Part shown: positions 24,290 to 32,526 of the stretch, piece by piece
Numbering within the stretch: position 1 is the first letter of the stretch
Layout: every line of letters begins with the position of its first letter
NCBI GenBank assembly: GCA_964432985.1
Contig: CAYSPT010000044.1
Span: 1 to 42,862, forward strand
Source: CAYSPT01 sp964432985
GTDB lineage: Bacteria; Muiribacteriota; CAYSPT01
Length of the DNA: 42,862 nucleotides
Direction of reading: 5' to 3'
Notes under the pieces: model-generated
The model's input: only the letters and a program-made list of their open reading frames with translations
The model's database searches: none
Told to the model about the DNA's origin: nothing
Position numbers and translations under genes: made by a program

Positions 24290-26242
24290 TCAAGTTTCCA
24301 GCCTCTTGCTGGTGGCACGCATATGGTTTTTCAACCAGGTTTCCTTCTCTTTGATTTTCTGTTGCTCCGCTTCATCCAGAGACAGCCATTCACGGGTGAC
24401 CGTAACCACCACCTCCAGGCTGAAATCAGACAGCAAACTGTGAATGATTCCGTACCGTATATTGAGCGCCTGACCAAGTAAAGGCAGTAGTTTGTGGGAA
24501 GAAAGCTTGATTATCGTTGGGACATCATGGCCAAGCAGGTATTCCTTCGGGTCTTTTACCTTGTCGTCCACGATACTGATAGTAGTCGCCAGTTCTTTAT
24601 CACCTGGTTTTCTTTGATCTTCAGTATTTTCTGCAGTCCGCAGTATCGTGGTACGAGTAGCTAATTTTTCGGATATTATTTTTCGCGACTCCGCCTCGAG
24701 CCCGGTCCACACTTCTCTGGCTTTACCCCGGCTTCGTTCAAGCAAAGTGTGTATCTGCCTGGCCAATTCTCCTTCCGCATTGGAAACGAGAAATTTTATA
24801 AGAAACTCTGTCAAAAGCGGGTCATACAGAGATTCTGCCCGTTGTAGAAAATCCTTGCCAGCTGTTTCATCAGCCAGAACCTGAACTAGCGGCCGCACTG
24901 ATTTAGGCCCGAGTCCTTCAAGCACCTTACCTCCCCAGAAAACAATATCATCGTTTCCGGAGGACATCTCGATAACCAGAGCTGGTACGACACTTTCCCC
25001 TCTGTCTATCAAGATATCACTTATCTCCTTGCGCACCGGCCACTCCTTGTCAGTCAAGCTCCTGATAAGAGCCCTGTCAACCTCTTCACCTTCCTTGTCA
25101 GCCAGAGCTTTCGCTGCCTGTATGCGCACGGTCTTATCTTCGTGTTTCAGAACGCGGACCAGGAGATAAATGGCACGATCGCCAAAACGCTCCAGAACAC
25201 GCGAGCACCAGAAATAGAAATCAGCACCCTGGTCGGTTCGAGAAGCTTCATCGATAGCCTCGAGAGCTATATCGCCCATCCCCAGGAGGCAGTCCGCTGC
25301 ATGTTTTCTGATCGTCCAGTTTTTATCACTGAGGCATTCCGCCAGAGCACGCCCCGCTTCGATATCCTTGATCTCACCAAGAGATGAGATAACATAGTAC
25401 CGGGTTTCTTTTTCACTGCTGGAATTGAGTATTTTCTTCAGGGAAGAGACACCTTTGCCTCCCATGATACGACCGTAAAGCTTGATAACCCAGAACTTGA
25501 GATCGGCATCACCTGTATTGAATGCCTTCATAAGGGGCTTGACTGCCTTCTTGCCAAGACGCTCTATGCTTTCCGCCGCTTGCCGCCGGACCATCCAGGA
25601 AGAATCACCCAGAGCGGAGATAAGGAGCGGAACGGCTGCTTCATTTTCTGTCTCTCCCAGAGCAATAACGGTATGGTATCTCATATCCGGATCGTCAATT
25701 TTAATAGCTTTTTCCAGGATTTTAACAGCTTCCTCTTTTAAGACTCTTCCCATTATCTTGATGATCCAGTATTTTACATCCTTGCTGCCGGTGGCAAATA
25801 CTACCCGAAGGTACTGGATAGCCGCATCTCCCCGGTTTTCCAGTCCCACGGCCGCTTCCTGACGGATGACCCAGTCCTCATCGGATAGCATACTGGTCAA
25901 AACCGGAATGATCCCGTCATGGTCAATAGATGAGAGGGCTTTGGCGACGAAATACCTGATTTCACGATCCTCCGATTTCGAGAGCTGTTTCAAGGCATCG
26001 AGTGATTCGATTTCGAAATGCTCCAGGACTCTGACACTCCAGTAATTGATATCCTGGTTCTCTGTTTCAGCCAGCACGTCCATCATAACAGGAATAATTG
26101 AAGCTCCCATTTCGATCAGCAGATCAGCGCTTTTTTTACGCAGGGGCCAGAGTGGATCGGCAAATGCCTCCATGAGGAGAATAATTCCCTCCGGAGGTTC
26201 GAGGCAGGCTGCCTCTTCAATCGCCTGAGTCCTGATCGACAT
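24290..26242 (-). CDS. HEAT-like protein built of a ~92-residue super-repeat
   Basis: 650 aa, soluble. Five copies of a 92- or 93-residue super-repeat begin at residues 29, 121, 213, 306 and 398, each opening with D-x-x-W-x-[ILV]-R (DPLWPLR, DEDWVIR, DSSWMVR, DKNWTIR, DKEWPVR). Each copy appears to hold three HEAT-like helix pairs, with a mid-repeat [YF]W or [IV]K/R element (KYWIIKIMGR, KFWVIKLYGR) and an RYxVxxxLGE-type third unit. Residues about 485-650 are a separate, non-repeat C-terminal region I do not recognise. The ATG at 26242 has GAGGA only 1-2 nt upstream; the frame is open further upstream but without a usable start codon. A scaffold role is inferred from the fold class. Confidence 0.82.
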   Translation of the reverse strand: MSIRTQAIEEAACLEPPEGIILLMEAFADPLWPLRKKSADLLIEMGASIIPVMMDVLAETENQDINYWSVRVLEHFEIESLDALKQLSKSEDREIRYFVAKALSSIDHDGIIPVLTSMLSDEDWVIRQEAAVGLENRGDAAIQYLRVVFATGSKDVKYWIIKIMGRVLKEEAVKILEKAIKIDDPDMRYHTVIALGETENEAAVPLLISALGDSSWMVRRQAAESIERLGKKAVKPLMKAFNTGDADLKFWVIKLYGRIMGGKGVSSLKKILNSSSEKETRYYVISSLGEIKDIEAGRALAECLSDKNWTIRKHAADCLLGMGDIALEAIDEASRTDQGADFYFWCSRVLERFGDRAIYLLVRVLKHEDKTVRIQAAKALADKEGEEVDRALIRSLTDKEWPVRKEISDILIDRGESVVPALVIEMSSGNDDIVFWGGKVLEGLGPKSVRPLVQVLADETAGKDFLQRAESLYDPLLTEFLIKFLVSNAEGELARQIHTLLERSRGKAREVWTGLEAESRKIISEKLATRTTILRTAENTEDQRKPGDKELATTISIVDDKVKDPKEYLLGHDVPTIIKLSSHKLLPLLGQALNIRYGIIHSLLSDFSLEVVVTVTREWLSLDEAEQQKIKEKETWLKNHMRATSKRLET

Positions 26243-26343
26243 ATCCTCGGCTTTCAGCCGGTCACCAAGTGGAGCGGAAGATTGACCGGAATAAGCCTGA
26301 TCAGAATTTGTATTTTCGATGTCCGAAATAGCTGTATCCCTCC

Positions 26344-26577
26344 CTATTGCCCGCAGGATCCGCAGGATGTACTACTACAGCTTGCACACCCTCCGCTGCC
26401 GCCTACCGGGCGGCTAACACCACTGGAATCTTTCGACCGGGTAGCCACCAGGGAAATTTTTCTTCCCGTATTGCCTGAGGAACACTGCGGACAGACCGCT
26501 GAATCAGCTTGCGAAAATGATCGCAGCATCTCGAAATCTGATCCGCAATCCTGACATAAATACTCATAAAGAGGCAC
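26344..26577 (-). CDS. FmdB-family small zinc-ribbon protein
   Basis: 77 aa from GTG 26577, which gives the canonical start PLYEYLCQDCG; GGGGAG lies 7 nt upstream. The longer upstream frame has no support. A zinc ribbon is formed by CQDCG near residue 10 and CPQCSSGN near 30. The tail is Gly/Ser/Cys-rich (CASCSSTSCGSCGQ), as is common in the family. FmdB proteins are often called regulators, but most have no known function. It is the first gene of the long minus-strand cluster and is divergent from the plus-strand gene at 26812. Confidence 0.9.
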   Translation of the reverse strand: MPLYEYLCQDCGSDFEMLRSFSQADSAVCPQCSSGNTGRKISLVATRSKDSSGVSRPVGGSGGCASCSSTSCGSCGQ

Positions 26578-26811
26578 AGTATTCTCCCCTGAAATAGCAC
26601 AAAGTATGGTCTTTTTGCACTGTATCACAGGCAGAGGAAAAACGTCAAGAAGTGCACAAAACAGGCTTAAGCCCGGCTTACTTAACAAACACGCTTACTC
26701 TGACCCCGTATTCGTGGCCTCGCGACAGCAATTTGTGAAGCAACGCAGGCTAGACAATACTATATCTATGTGATAAGCTTTCAATAGAGAGAACAAGGAG
26801 GTACTCGAAGT

Positions 26812-28086
26812 ATGCCTGTCGGTGGTGTGCAAGGAGGAGCGCCTGCGGATTACGTTCGTAATCCCCGGCTGCACTATAAACTTGACCTGGGGGAGCCCGG
26901 CATAGCTGCCCCCGCTTCAGCCAGCCAGAGCATCCTCAAAGTCACCTCACATGAGCAGCAGAATATCAACCGCTTTCGCGCCGAAGCAGCTCGTGAAGGC
27001 GGCTACGTTATTTATGATGCCATTACCCTGAGCCTCTCCTACCAGGGATCATTCCTGGCTGCCCGCGGCGGACTGTCAACGGCCCGGGTTATCTATCCCG
27101 ACGGGCGTGGACCGTTCCCCGGAGGTGGTGATTCATCGTTAACCCCGTTTGACAGGGCACTTGACGACAGGCGCAGAGCCCGGAACGATGCCGCCGACGG
27201 AGGGGCCGCCGCCGGGCAGGCGGAAAACCAGCCAGGCGGACTGGCCGGCGAGGAAGAAGACGAAGAGGATGCCAACGGCGGTTTGATGGCCGAAGCCCAG
27301 GGAGCCCAGGGTGAACAGCAAATCGACGGTTTGAAAAAAGCCGCCCGGGCGGAACTTCAAAAACTCGACCGTTTCCTCAGGAGCGACGCTTTCAATGAAG
27401 GAGGAAACCGGAGAAAGGGTGCCAACGCTCCGCCTCCAAAAGCGAATGCCGGGCCGCCTCCTGTGGGGGAACCACCAGCACCAAATGTCCCCGTGGCTGC
27501 CGGGGCCGCGAATGCCATTGTACCACCCCCTCCACCGCCGCCTCCGCGCACCGAGCTCCCCCCGGTGGGTGAGGCCGCCCAGGATGAGGCAGCTCAGGCC
27601 GGAGCGATGAATGAGCCGGCTCAGGAAGCACAAGAACAGGAGAATCGAGCCTACCGGCCCGGCGCTCCCGAGGAAGCCCGGGGGCAAGAGCCTGCCAACG
27701 GTCCCGACAGCGAAACAGCTCAGCAAGCCAGGAAACAGCGGGCAACCTTCCTGCGGACTCAGATAGAATCAGCCATACAGCGCCTGGACCAGATCGACCG
27801 TTTCAAGGGAGACCAGGGTGTGGAAAAAGCACAGGAACAGATATTCAAAGCCATCGAAGACATGATGAAGCTGACATTTGGAATGGCCCGGGCCGCACGG
27901 GGCGGCGATGAAGAAGGGGCCGATTCTCCAGCCAAAGAAATGATGAAAGCCAGCAGCAATGATGGCGCTGGGGGTGCGGCAAAGGCATCTTCGCAGGCCC
28001 AAACAGCCGTTGCCAACAAACTGAACACACTGCTTAACACACTGGGTTCTCTGGTCAACGGGCAAGCCGTTGACGCGATGGCTTAA
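26812..28086 (+). CDS. Disordered Ala/Pro/Glu-rich protein of unknown function
   Basis: 424 aa with a good SD (AAGGAGG about 10 nt before the ATG), no signal peptide and no membrane segment. Residues 1-100 have mixed, foldable composition (YVIYDAITLSLSYQGSFL). The middle, about 105-310, is low complexity: acidic runs (GEEEDEEDANGG), Gly/Ala stretches and an eight-Pro run (VPPPPPPPPR near 236-245). Residues 310-424 return to predicted helix (IQRLDQIDRFKGDQGVEKAQ, ANKLNTLLNTLGSLVNG). No family was recognised. It is the only plus-strand gene between 7084 and 40610, is locally G+C-rich and stands alone. Third-position G+C bias and the SD support real coding. Confidence 0.7.
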   Translation: MPVGGVQGGAPADYVRNPRLHYKLDLGEPGIAAPASASQSILKVTSHEQQNINRFRAEAAREGGYVIYDAITLSLSYQGSFLAARGGLSTARVIYPDGRGPFPGGGDSSLTPFDRALDDRRRARNDAADGGAAAGQAENQPGGLAGEEEDEEDANGGLMAEAQGAQGEQQIDGLKKAARAELQKLDRFLRSDAFNEGGNRRKGANAPPPKANAGPPPVGEPPAPNVPVAAGAANAIVPPPPPPPPRTELPPVGEAAQDEAAQAGAMNEPAQEAQEQENRAYRPGAPEEARGQEPANGPDSETAQQARKQRATFLRTQIESAIQRLDQIDRFKGDQGVEKAQEQIFKAIEDMMKLTFGMARAARGGDEEGADSPAKEMMKASSNDGAGGAAKASSQAQTAVANKLNTLLNTLGSLVNGQAVDAMA

Positions 28087-28122
28087 AACACCGGACAATT
28101 CAGAAGCTAAATTATCGGATGA

Positions 28123-30471
28123 TTAAAAGCGCCTCTTTTTTATGGTCGTCGATGCCTTTGTCAACAAATCCTGCACTTCCTGAGAATCGGAAGGCCAGAA
28201 CCACCTGGCATACTCTTTGACGTATCCACCACCTTGCTTCATTGCCGGTGCGGTCACCAGGTTGATGAAATAAGGAAAGTAGAACTGACTCAAGATCTCC
28301 TGGACCATCGGATCCTCTCGGGCGAAGGTCTTTGGTTCTTTGACCTCCAGCAGATAAACCAGGGCAAATCCTTTCACGGGAGATGAAATTTCCAGGATAT
28401 TACTTACTCCTCCCGGTTCCAGTGCCGACAAAGCTTTTGAAAATACCGGTTGCAGCATGTCGGCAGGATAGATTTCATCTTCCATTCCCTCGGGATACAA
28501 CAGCCCGTATCTGAACATTCCCTGGGAAAAACTCCTTCCCTCCTGGAGAAACTTCAGGGCTTTTTCAATGACTTTCCGGTCGGTATGGAATAGAATCTGG
28601 AACTTGTAACGTGGACCGATCTTTAATAATTCAATGCTCTCCTTATATATTTCCTCATCCACTTTTTCCCTCAAAGACCAATAAGCTTTTGAGGCGGCAG
28701 TCAGAGCGTCGGGGGGCAGGGGCTTGCCATGGGGATTTTCAGCCAAGAATTTCGTATCTTCAGCTGACATAAGCATTCTATCCGGTATGAAACTCTGGTC
28801 CCTGATGACTCCCTGAAGGTAGCCAAGCGGGTATTTTTCTGTAAACCTGGTATCGAACAGAGACAGTATCGAGTTTGAAACGGTGTATCTAATCCGGGAG
28901 GACAGAGAAACACCGTAGATCTCGCGCCCGAGCATGTTTTTGTCATACAGCCACTCGTATATGAGTTCCTGGAGCTGAGTTTCATCTTTGGGTAAGGGTA
29001 AGTGTTTAAGCGGATGTCTCGGGACAACCCGTAACTGGCGGGCGTTGTGATAGGGATTCAAATCCGTCCAGGCCAGATCACGGAGAGGATTGGCCAGCAC
29101 GACTCCGTAGGTAAACGGGCTTTCCGTAAGGAACTGAATCAAGACCGGAATCCCGGTGACGATCCCGGCGCTCAGACTCACTTCGTGCTCCTGGCTGAGT
29201 TCGGCAGCACATACGGCGACCTTAATTAAGGCGTTTAATTTCAACGCGCTGCGGTCGAGCCCCTGCAGCTCCCCATCCAGGAACTTGCTGGCTTTCAACC
29301 TGGAACGAACCAGTGCTGCAAACACGAAGTAAACAAGCGTCTCCCTGTCCCGGGCCCTGAAATTTGAAAGCCAACTGACCAGGTTTTCACGTTTACCCTC
29401 TTCAGGAGGAAGAATACGTTCCAGAACATGGTAGAGCGACTCGGATAATCCTTTTGTTATAACCGGCATATTTCGCGACAGCATGTGGTTTATTCCACTC
29501 ACCATCATCGTCTCGCCATCCATGGTGAAGAGCTTTGTATCCTTCGTAAGAACGGTGGCGTTGATTTCCGTAGTTGCCCCGACTATCTCTGCAGTGGCAC
29601 CGATAATTTCCGTGGTCGCTCCAACCTCCAAAGGCGTTGCACTGACAGCGGGGCCGGCACCCAATACCGACCATGGAGGTGCTGCCGTAGGCCAATGAAG
29701 CTTGATACGCTTGGTGAGAATGGCTTCCTGGTAAGCCGCCAGAAGAAATCTGGCCAGGTTTTTCCGGAGCAGAAAGATTTTGACGGCTTCCTTCAAGTGT
29801 TCCGTGGGTTGGACATACCGCGAATCAAACTGGCTGAAATGAGACTTCCAGCTTTCGTAGTATTCTTCTACCTCTTCATCTTCCGGTGTAATTGTCGGGA
29901 AAATCTCGTTTCGAATGTAGAGTTCGACAGCAGTGTCTTCCAGCCTCAGAGTGTAGATGTATTGTGCCAGGAGCTGCCCTTTCTTGACATGAGAATCTTG
30001 AGTGTCGGACACCAACTGCTTTAAAGCATTGTATTCAATATTATTGACGACCAGGGGATGAGTGAACTGCAAATCGCTCGACGTCTGGGGAAAGATGATG
30101 TCTTTTATGGTGTAGAGCCTATTGTCTGCCAGGAAGTTTTCTTTGAAACTCATGGTAGAGGTCAATTGACGGGCTTCCGCCTCGGTCATTTCGATTTTCT
30201 CTTCTTTAATAATGGTCGGGACCTCTTCAATGACCGGCACTGCTTCAGGCGTCATTACCTCAATTGCGACAGCTTCAGGGGTTAACGGTGCTACTTCAAC
30301 GACTTCCGATGTGACAGCCACTGGAACTTCGACTACCGGTGGTACCAGAGGTTTATCATCTGGATACTGCAACCGCAAGCCCAGCATAGGGAGTACGAGC
30401 CTGTAAAGGCCCATTCCCACCAACAAGCAGACAATTACAAGAACAACAAACATGCCTTTGGAGATCTTCAA
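28123..30471 (-). CDS. Membrane-anchored SurA/PpiC-like foldase
   Basis: 782 aa. One N-terminal membrane anchor is at about 7-27 (FVVLVIVCLLVGMGLYRLV). A Val/Pro/Glu linker follows (about 42-92), then a helical region resembling the SurA N-terminal chaperone part (VVNNIEYNALKQLV, near 140-260). A degenerate triple repeat GATTEII/GATAEIV/GATTEIN lies near 280-305. At about 621-715 there is a parvulin-like segment (FLQEGRSFSQ, VFSKALSALEPGGVS, FALVYLLEVKEP) with the usual order of elements but weak catalytic conservation. An envelope folding role is inferred, and prolyl isomerase activity is uncertain. It follows yajC by 257 bp. The ATG at 30471 is followed at once by the anchor. Confidence 0.65.
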   Translation of the reverse strand: MKISKGMFVVLVIVCLLVGMGLYRLVLPMLGLRLQYPDDKPLVPPVVEVPVAVTSEVVEVAPLTPEAVAIEVMTPEAVPVIEEVPTIIKEEKIEMTEAEARQLTSTMSFKENFLADNRLYTIKDIIFPQTSSDLQFTHPLVVNNIEYNALKQLVSDTQDSHVKKGQLLAQYIYTLRLEDTAVELYIRNEIFPTITPEDEEVEEYYESWKSHFSQFDSRYVQPTEHLKEAVKIFLLRKNLARFLLAAYQEAILTKRIKLHWPTAAPPWSVLGAGPAVSATPLEVGATTEIIGATAEIVGATTEINATVLTKDTKLFTMDGETMMVSGINHMLSRNMPVITKGLSESLYHVLERILPPEEGKRENLVSWLSNFRARDRETLVYFVFAALVRSRLKASKFLDGELQGLDRSALKLNALIKVAVCAAELSQEHEVSLSAGIVTGIPVLIQFLTESPFTYGVVLANPLRDLAWTDLNPYHNARQLRVVPRHPLKHLPLPKDETQLQELIYEWLYDKNMLGREIYGVSLSSRIRYTVSNSILSLFDTRFTEKYPLGYLQGVIRDQSFIPDRMLMSAEDTKFLAENPHGKPLPPDALTAASKAYWSLREKVDEEIYKESIELLKIGPRYKFQILFHTDRKVIEKALKFLQEGRSFSQGMFRYGLLYPEGMEDEIYPADMLQPVFSKALSALEPGGVSNILEISSPVKGFALVYLLEVKEPKTFAREDPMVQEILSQFYFPYFINLVTAPAMKQGGGYVKEYARWFWPSDSQEVQDLLTKASTTIKKRRF

Positions 30472-30728
30472 GGCGAATTCCCCTTTCTTAACCCTAATAA
30501 TTCACAAACTCTTCTGCGGCGACGCACTACGAACATTCGTGAATTATTCGGGTATAACCTGATCCTGCTGACATTACACACGTTAATTAAGAAAAATTTA
30601 CATAGGCATCTTAAATAAAAACACACTTTCGCCGTATAATCAAGTTACCGGGAACTTAACTCGAAGAATTCACCAACAATCTGCTTCGGTTCATGTAAAG
30701 AGATACGCGAATAACTCAGGTTAATTAC

Positions 30729-31142
30729 TTACGCACCGGCTTCGTCGTCCGCTTTCTGCTTGTCTTTTCCGGGAACGAGCCGGGCGATCTGATACTTCAC
30801 CACTTTGACCGTGGTATTTTTCGCCACCTGAAGTTCGACTGAGTCGTCCTTAACCGCCGTAACCTTTCCCAGTAAGCCTCCGTTGGTAACGACCTCATCT
30901 CCCTTTTTCAATGACCGCACCATCTCCTGATGCGATTTTGCCCGTTTCTGCTGCGGCCGGATCATGATGAAATAGATAACGCCAAATATCAGAATCCATG
31001 GCATCAACAATTGAAAAAGACCCGGCTGTTCTCCCGCGGCCGGGGCAGCGACCGGTACAGAGACGTCTGCCCCCAGGACAGGAGCAGCCAGGGTTACCAT
31101 AAGCACTACTACTATCGATAAGCTGATAAATCTCTCAACCAC
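30729..31142 (-). CDS. yajC: Preprotein translocase subunit YajC
   Basis: 137 aa, longer than the usual ~110 because of an N-terminal signal-like stretch (ISLSIVVVLMVTLAAPVLGA). The YajC core follows: one membrane helix at about 43-60 (LFQLLMPWILIFGVIYFI), the invariant MIRPQQKR motif, and GDEVVTNGGLLGKV in the cytoplasmic KOW-like domain. YajC binds SecDF and the Sec translocon. Here no secD or secF follows; a foldase gene does. The start is GTG 31142 with GAGGAT 6 nt upstream. Confidence 0.95.
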   Translation of the reverse strand: MVERFISLSIVVVLMVTLAAPVLGADVSVPVAAPAAGEQPGLFQLLMPWILIFGVIYFIMIRPQQKRAKSHQEMVRSLKKGDEVVTNGGLLGKVTAVKDDSVELQVAKNTTVKVVKYQIARLVPGKDKQKADDEAGA

Positions 31143-31186
31143 AGATAATCCTCACTTTCAATATAGCTGCTGTATAATGTGTTCAT

Positions 31187-31217
31187 CTTATTATTTACAT
31201 TTTAATAAAATAATAAG
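31187..31217. repeat. Perfect 10-bp inverted repeat upstream of yajC
   Basis: CTTATTATTT (31187-31196) and AAATAATAAG (31208-31217) are exact inverted copies with an 11-nt spacer. They lie in the 115-bp gap between the flavoprotein stop and the yajC GTG. It could be an operator or a weak hairpin. It is AT-only apart from the ends, so chance is not excluded. Confidence 0.5.
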
Positions 31218-31257
31218 CCCTATGTTTATGGCCCAATACTTTCGTATGCATTATATA

Positions 31258-32526
31258 TCAGACAGCGGACCGTCCGGCAAGCCAACCGGTAGAAAATGCT
31301 ACCTGTAAATTGTACCCGCCGGTGTCCCCATCGGCATCCAGTACCTCACCGGCAAAGAAGAGCCCCGGTACCAGACGGGATTCCATGGTACGGGGATCGA
31401 TCTCTTTGATACGTACACCGCCGGCAGTAATGATGGCTTCGTTAACGGAACGATATCCGGTTATAGTGAACATGAAATTCTTCAACCAGCGGCCAAGTCT
31501 TTTCCGTTCCCGTAACGTCACCTGGTTGCCTGGTTTCTCAGGTGGTATCCCTGTTTCCTCCAGGCCAACGGGAATCAAAGCGCCGGGAATGATATCTTTC
31601 AAGATGTTCCGGATACACTTCCGTGATTTGTCCGTCAGATCCCTGAGGAGCCTGTTGTCCAGTTTGGACTCATCAATGGCCGGTTTCAGATCAATTAACA
31701 ATTCTACAGTTTTTTTCTCTCTCATCAAATCAACTACCAGCCGGCTCAAAGTCAAAACAATTGGACCTGACAAACCATAAGCAGTGAACTCCATCTCCCC
31801 GAACTCTTCTGCCCGTTTCTTACTACCGGCCAGGCACCGGAGATTTACATTTCGAAGAACCAATCCTTCCAGTCTGGATGCAATGTCACCATCAGTTTCG
31901 AGTGGAACCAGAGCCGGTCGGACGGGTGTAATCGAATGACCGGCCGTCTCAGCCAGAGAATACCCATCCCCGGTAGAACCGGTTGCCGGGTATGTTATTC
32001 CTCCGGTTGCAATAATTACGCTGCTGGCGTAATACATCTCGTGATTAACAACACTCTCTGCATCCGATCTGGTGTCCGGAACAGCCCGCACTCCGCACAC
32101 CCTGCCCTCTTTCACAACCAGTTCCGTGACCCTGAGACCCGTTTTGAGTTCTGCTCCCCGTGCAGAAATCCACCGGACCAGACCATCTACAATATGCTGT
32201 GCCTGCCCGCTGACCGGAAACACCCGGCCACCGCGTTCAACCACCGTGGGAATCCCTAATTCTCCAAAAAAAGAAACCAGCTCAGGATGGAAAAACCTTG
32301 AAAATGCCGAACGAAAGAAACGGCCATCCGGGTTGATGTGTTTAATAAACTCCGGTAAGGGGGCAGTGTTTGTCAGGTTGCACCGGCCTTTGCCGGTTAT
32401 ACGCAGCTTGCGTCCCGGTAACTTCATTTTTTCCAGAAGCAGCGTTTTTGCTCCCAGTGCTGCTGCCTGCCCGGTTGCCATGAGACCGGCTGCTCCACCG
32501 CCAACCACGATCACATCGTAACTCAA
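31258..32526 (-). CDS. HI0933/BaiN-family FAD-dependent oxidoreductase
   Basis: 422 aa, family-typical. The N-terminal dinucleotide-binding motif is VVGGGAAGLMA (7-17). The family signature GKGRCNLTN follows near 45-53, then GGRVFPVSGQA, ATGGITYPATGSTGDGY, and the C-terminal FAD motif DADGDTGGYNLQ. Members bind FAD; some reduce bile-acid dienes, but most have no known substrate. The start is TTG 32526, directly after the TAA of the DUF2723 gene, with AGGA about 8 nt upstream. The two are therefore co-transcribed. Confidence 0.95.
   Translation of the reverse strand: MSYDVIVVGGGAAGLMATGQAAALGAKTLLLEKMKLPGRKLRITGKGRCNLTNTAPLPEFIKHINPDGRFFRSAFSRFFHPELVSFFGELGIPTVVERGGRVFPVSGQAQHIVDGLVRWISARGAELKTGLRVTELVVKEGRVCGVRAVPDTRSDAESVVNHEMYYASSVIIATGGITYPATGSTGDGYSLAETAGHSITPVRPALVPLETDGDIASRLEGLVLRNVNLRCLAGSKKRAEEFGEMEFTAYGLSGPIVLTLSRLVVDLMREKKTVELLIDLKPAIDESKLDNRLLRDLTDKSRKCIRNILKDIIPGALIPVGLEETGIPPEKPGNQVTLRERKRLGRWLKNFMFTITGYRSVNEAIITAGGVRIKEIDPRTMESRLVPGLFFAGEVLDADGDTGGYNLQVAFSTGWLAGRSAV

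Noticed and set aside
27357..27745. Minus-strand frames opposite the disordered gene
   Set aside because: These are Arg/Gly/Pro-rich complements of a G+C-rich gene with no SD. The plus-strand gene has the SD and consistent codon bias.
30601..30640. TATAAT on the plus strand at 30635
   Set aside because: There is no matching -35 and no plus-strand gene downstream. It lies in the 257-bp gap between yajC and the foldase gene, where I see no other clear element.
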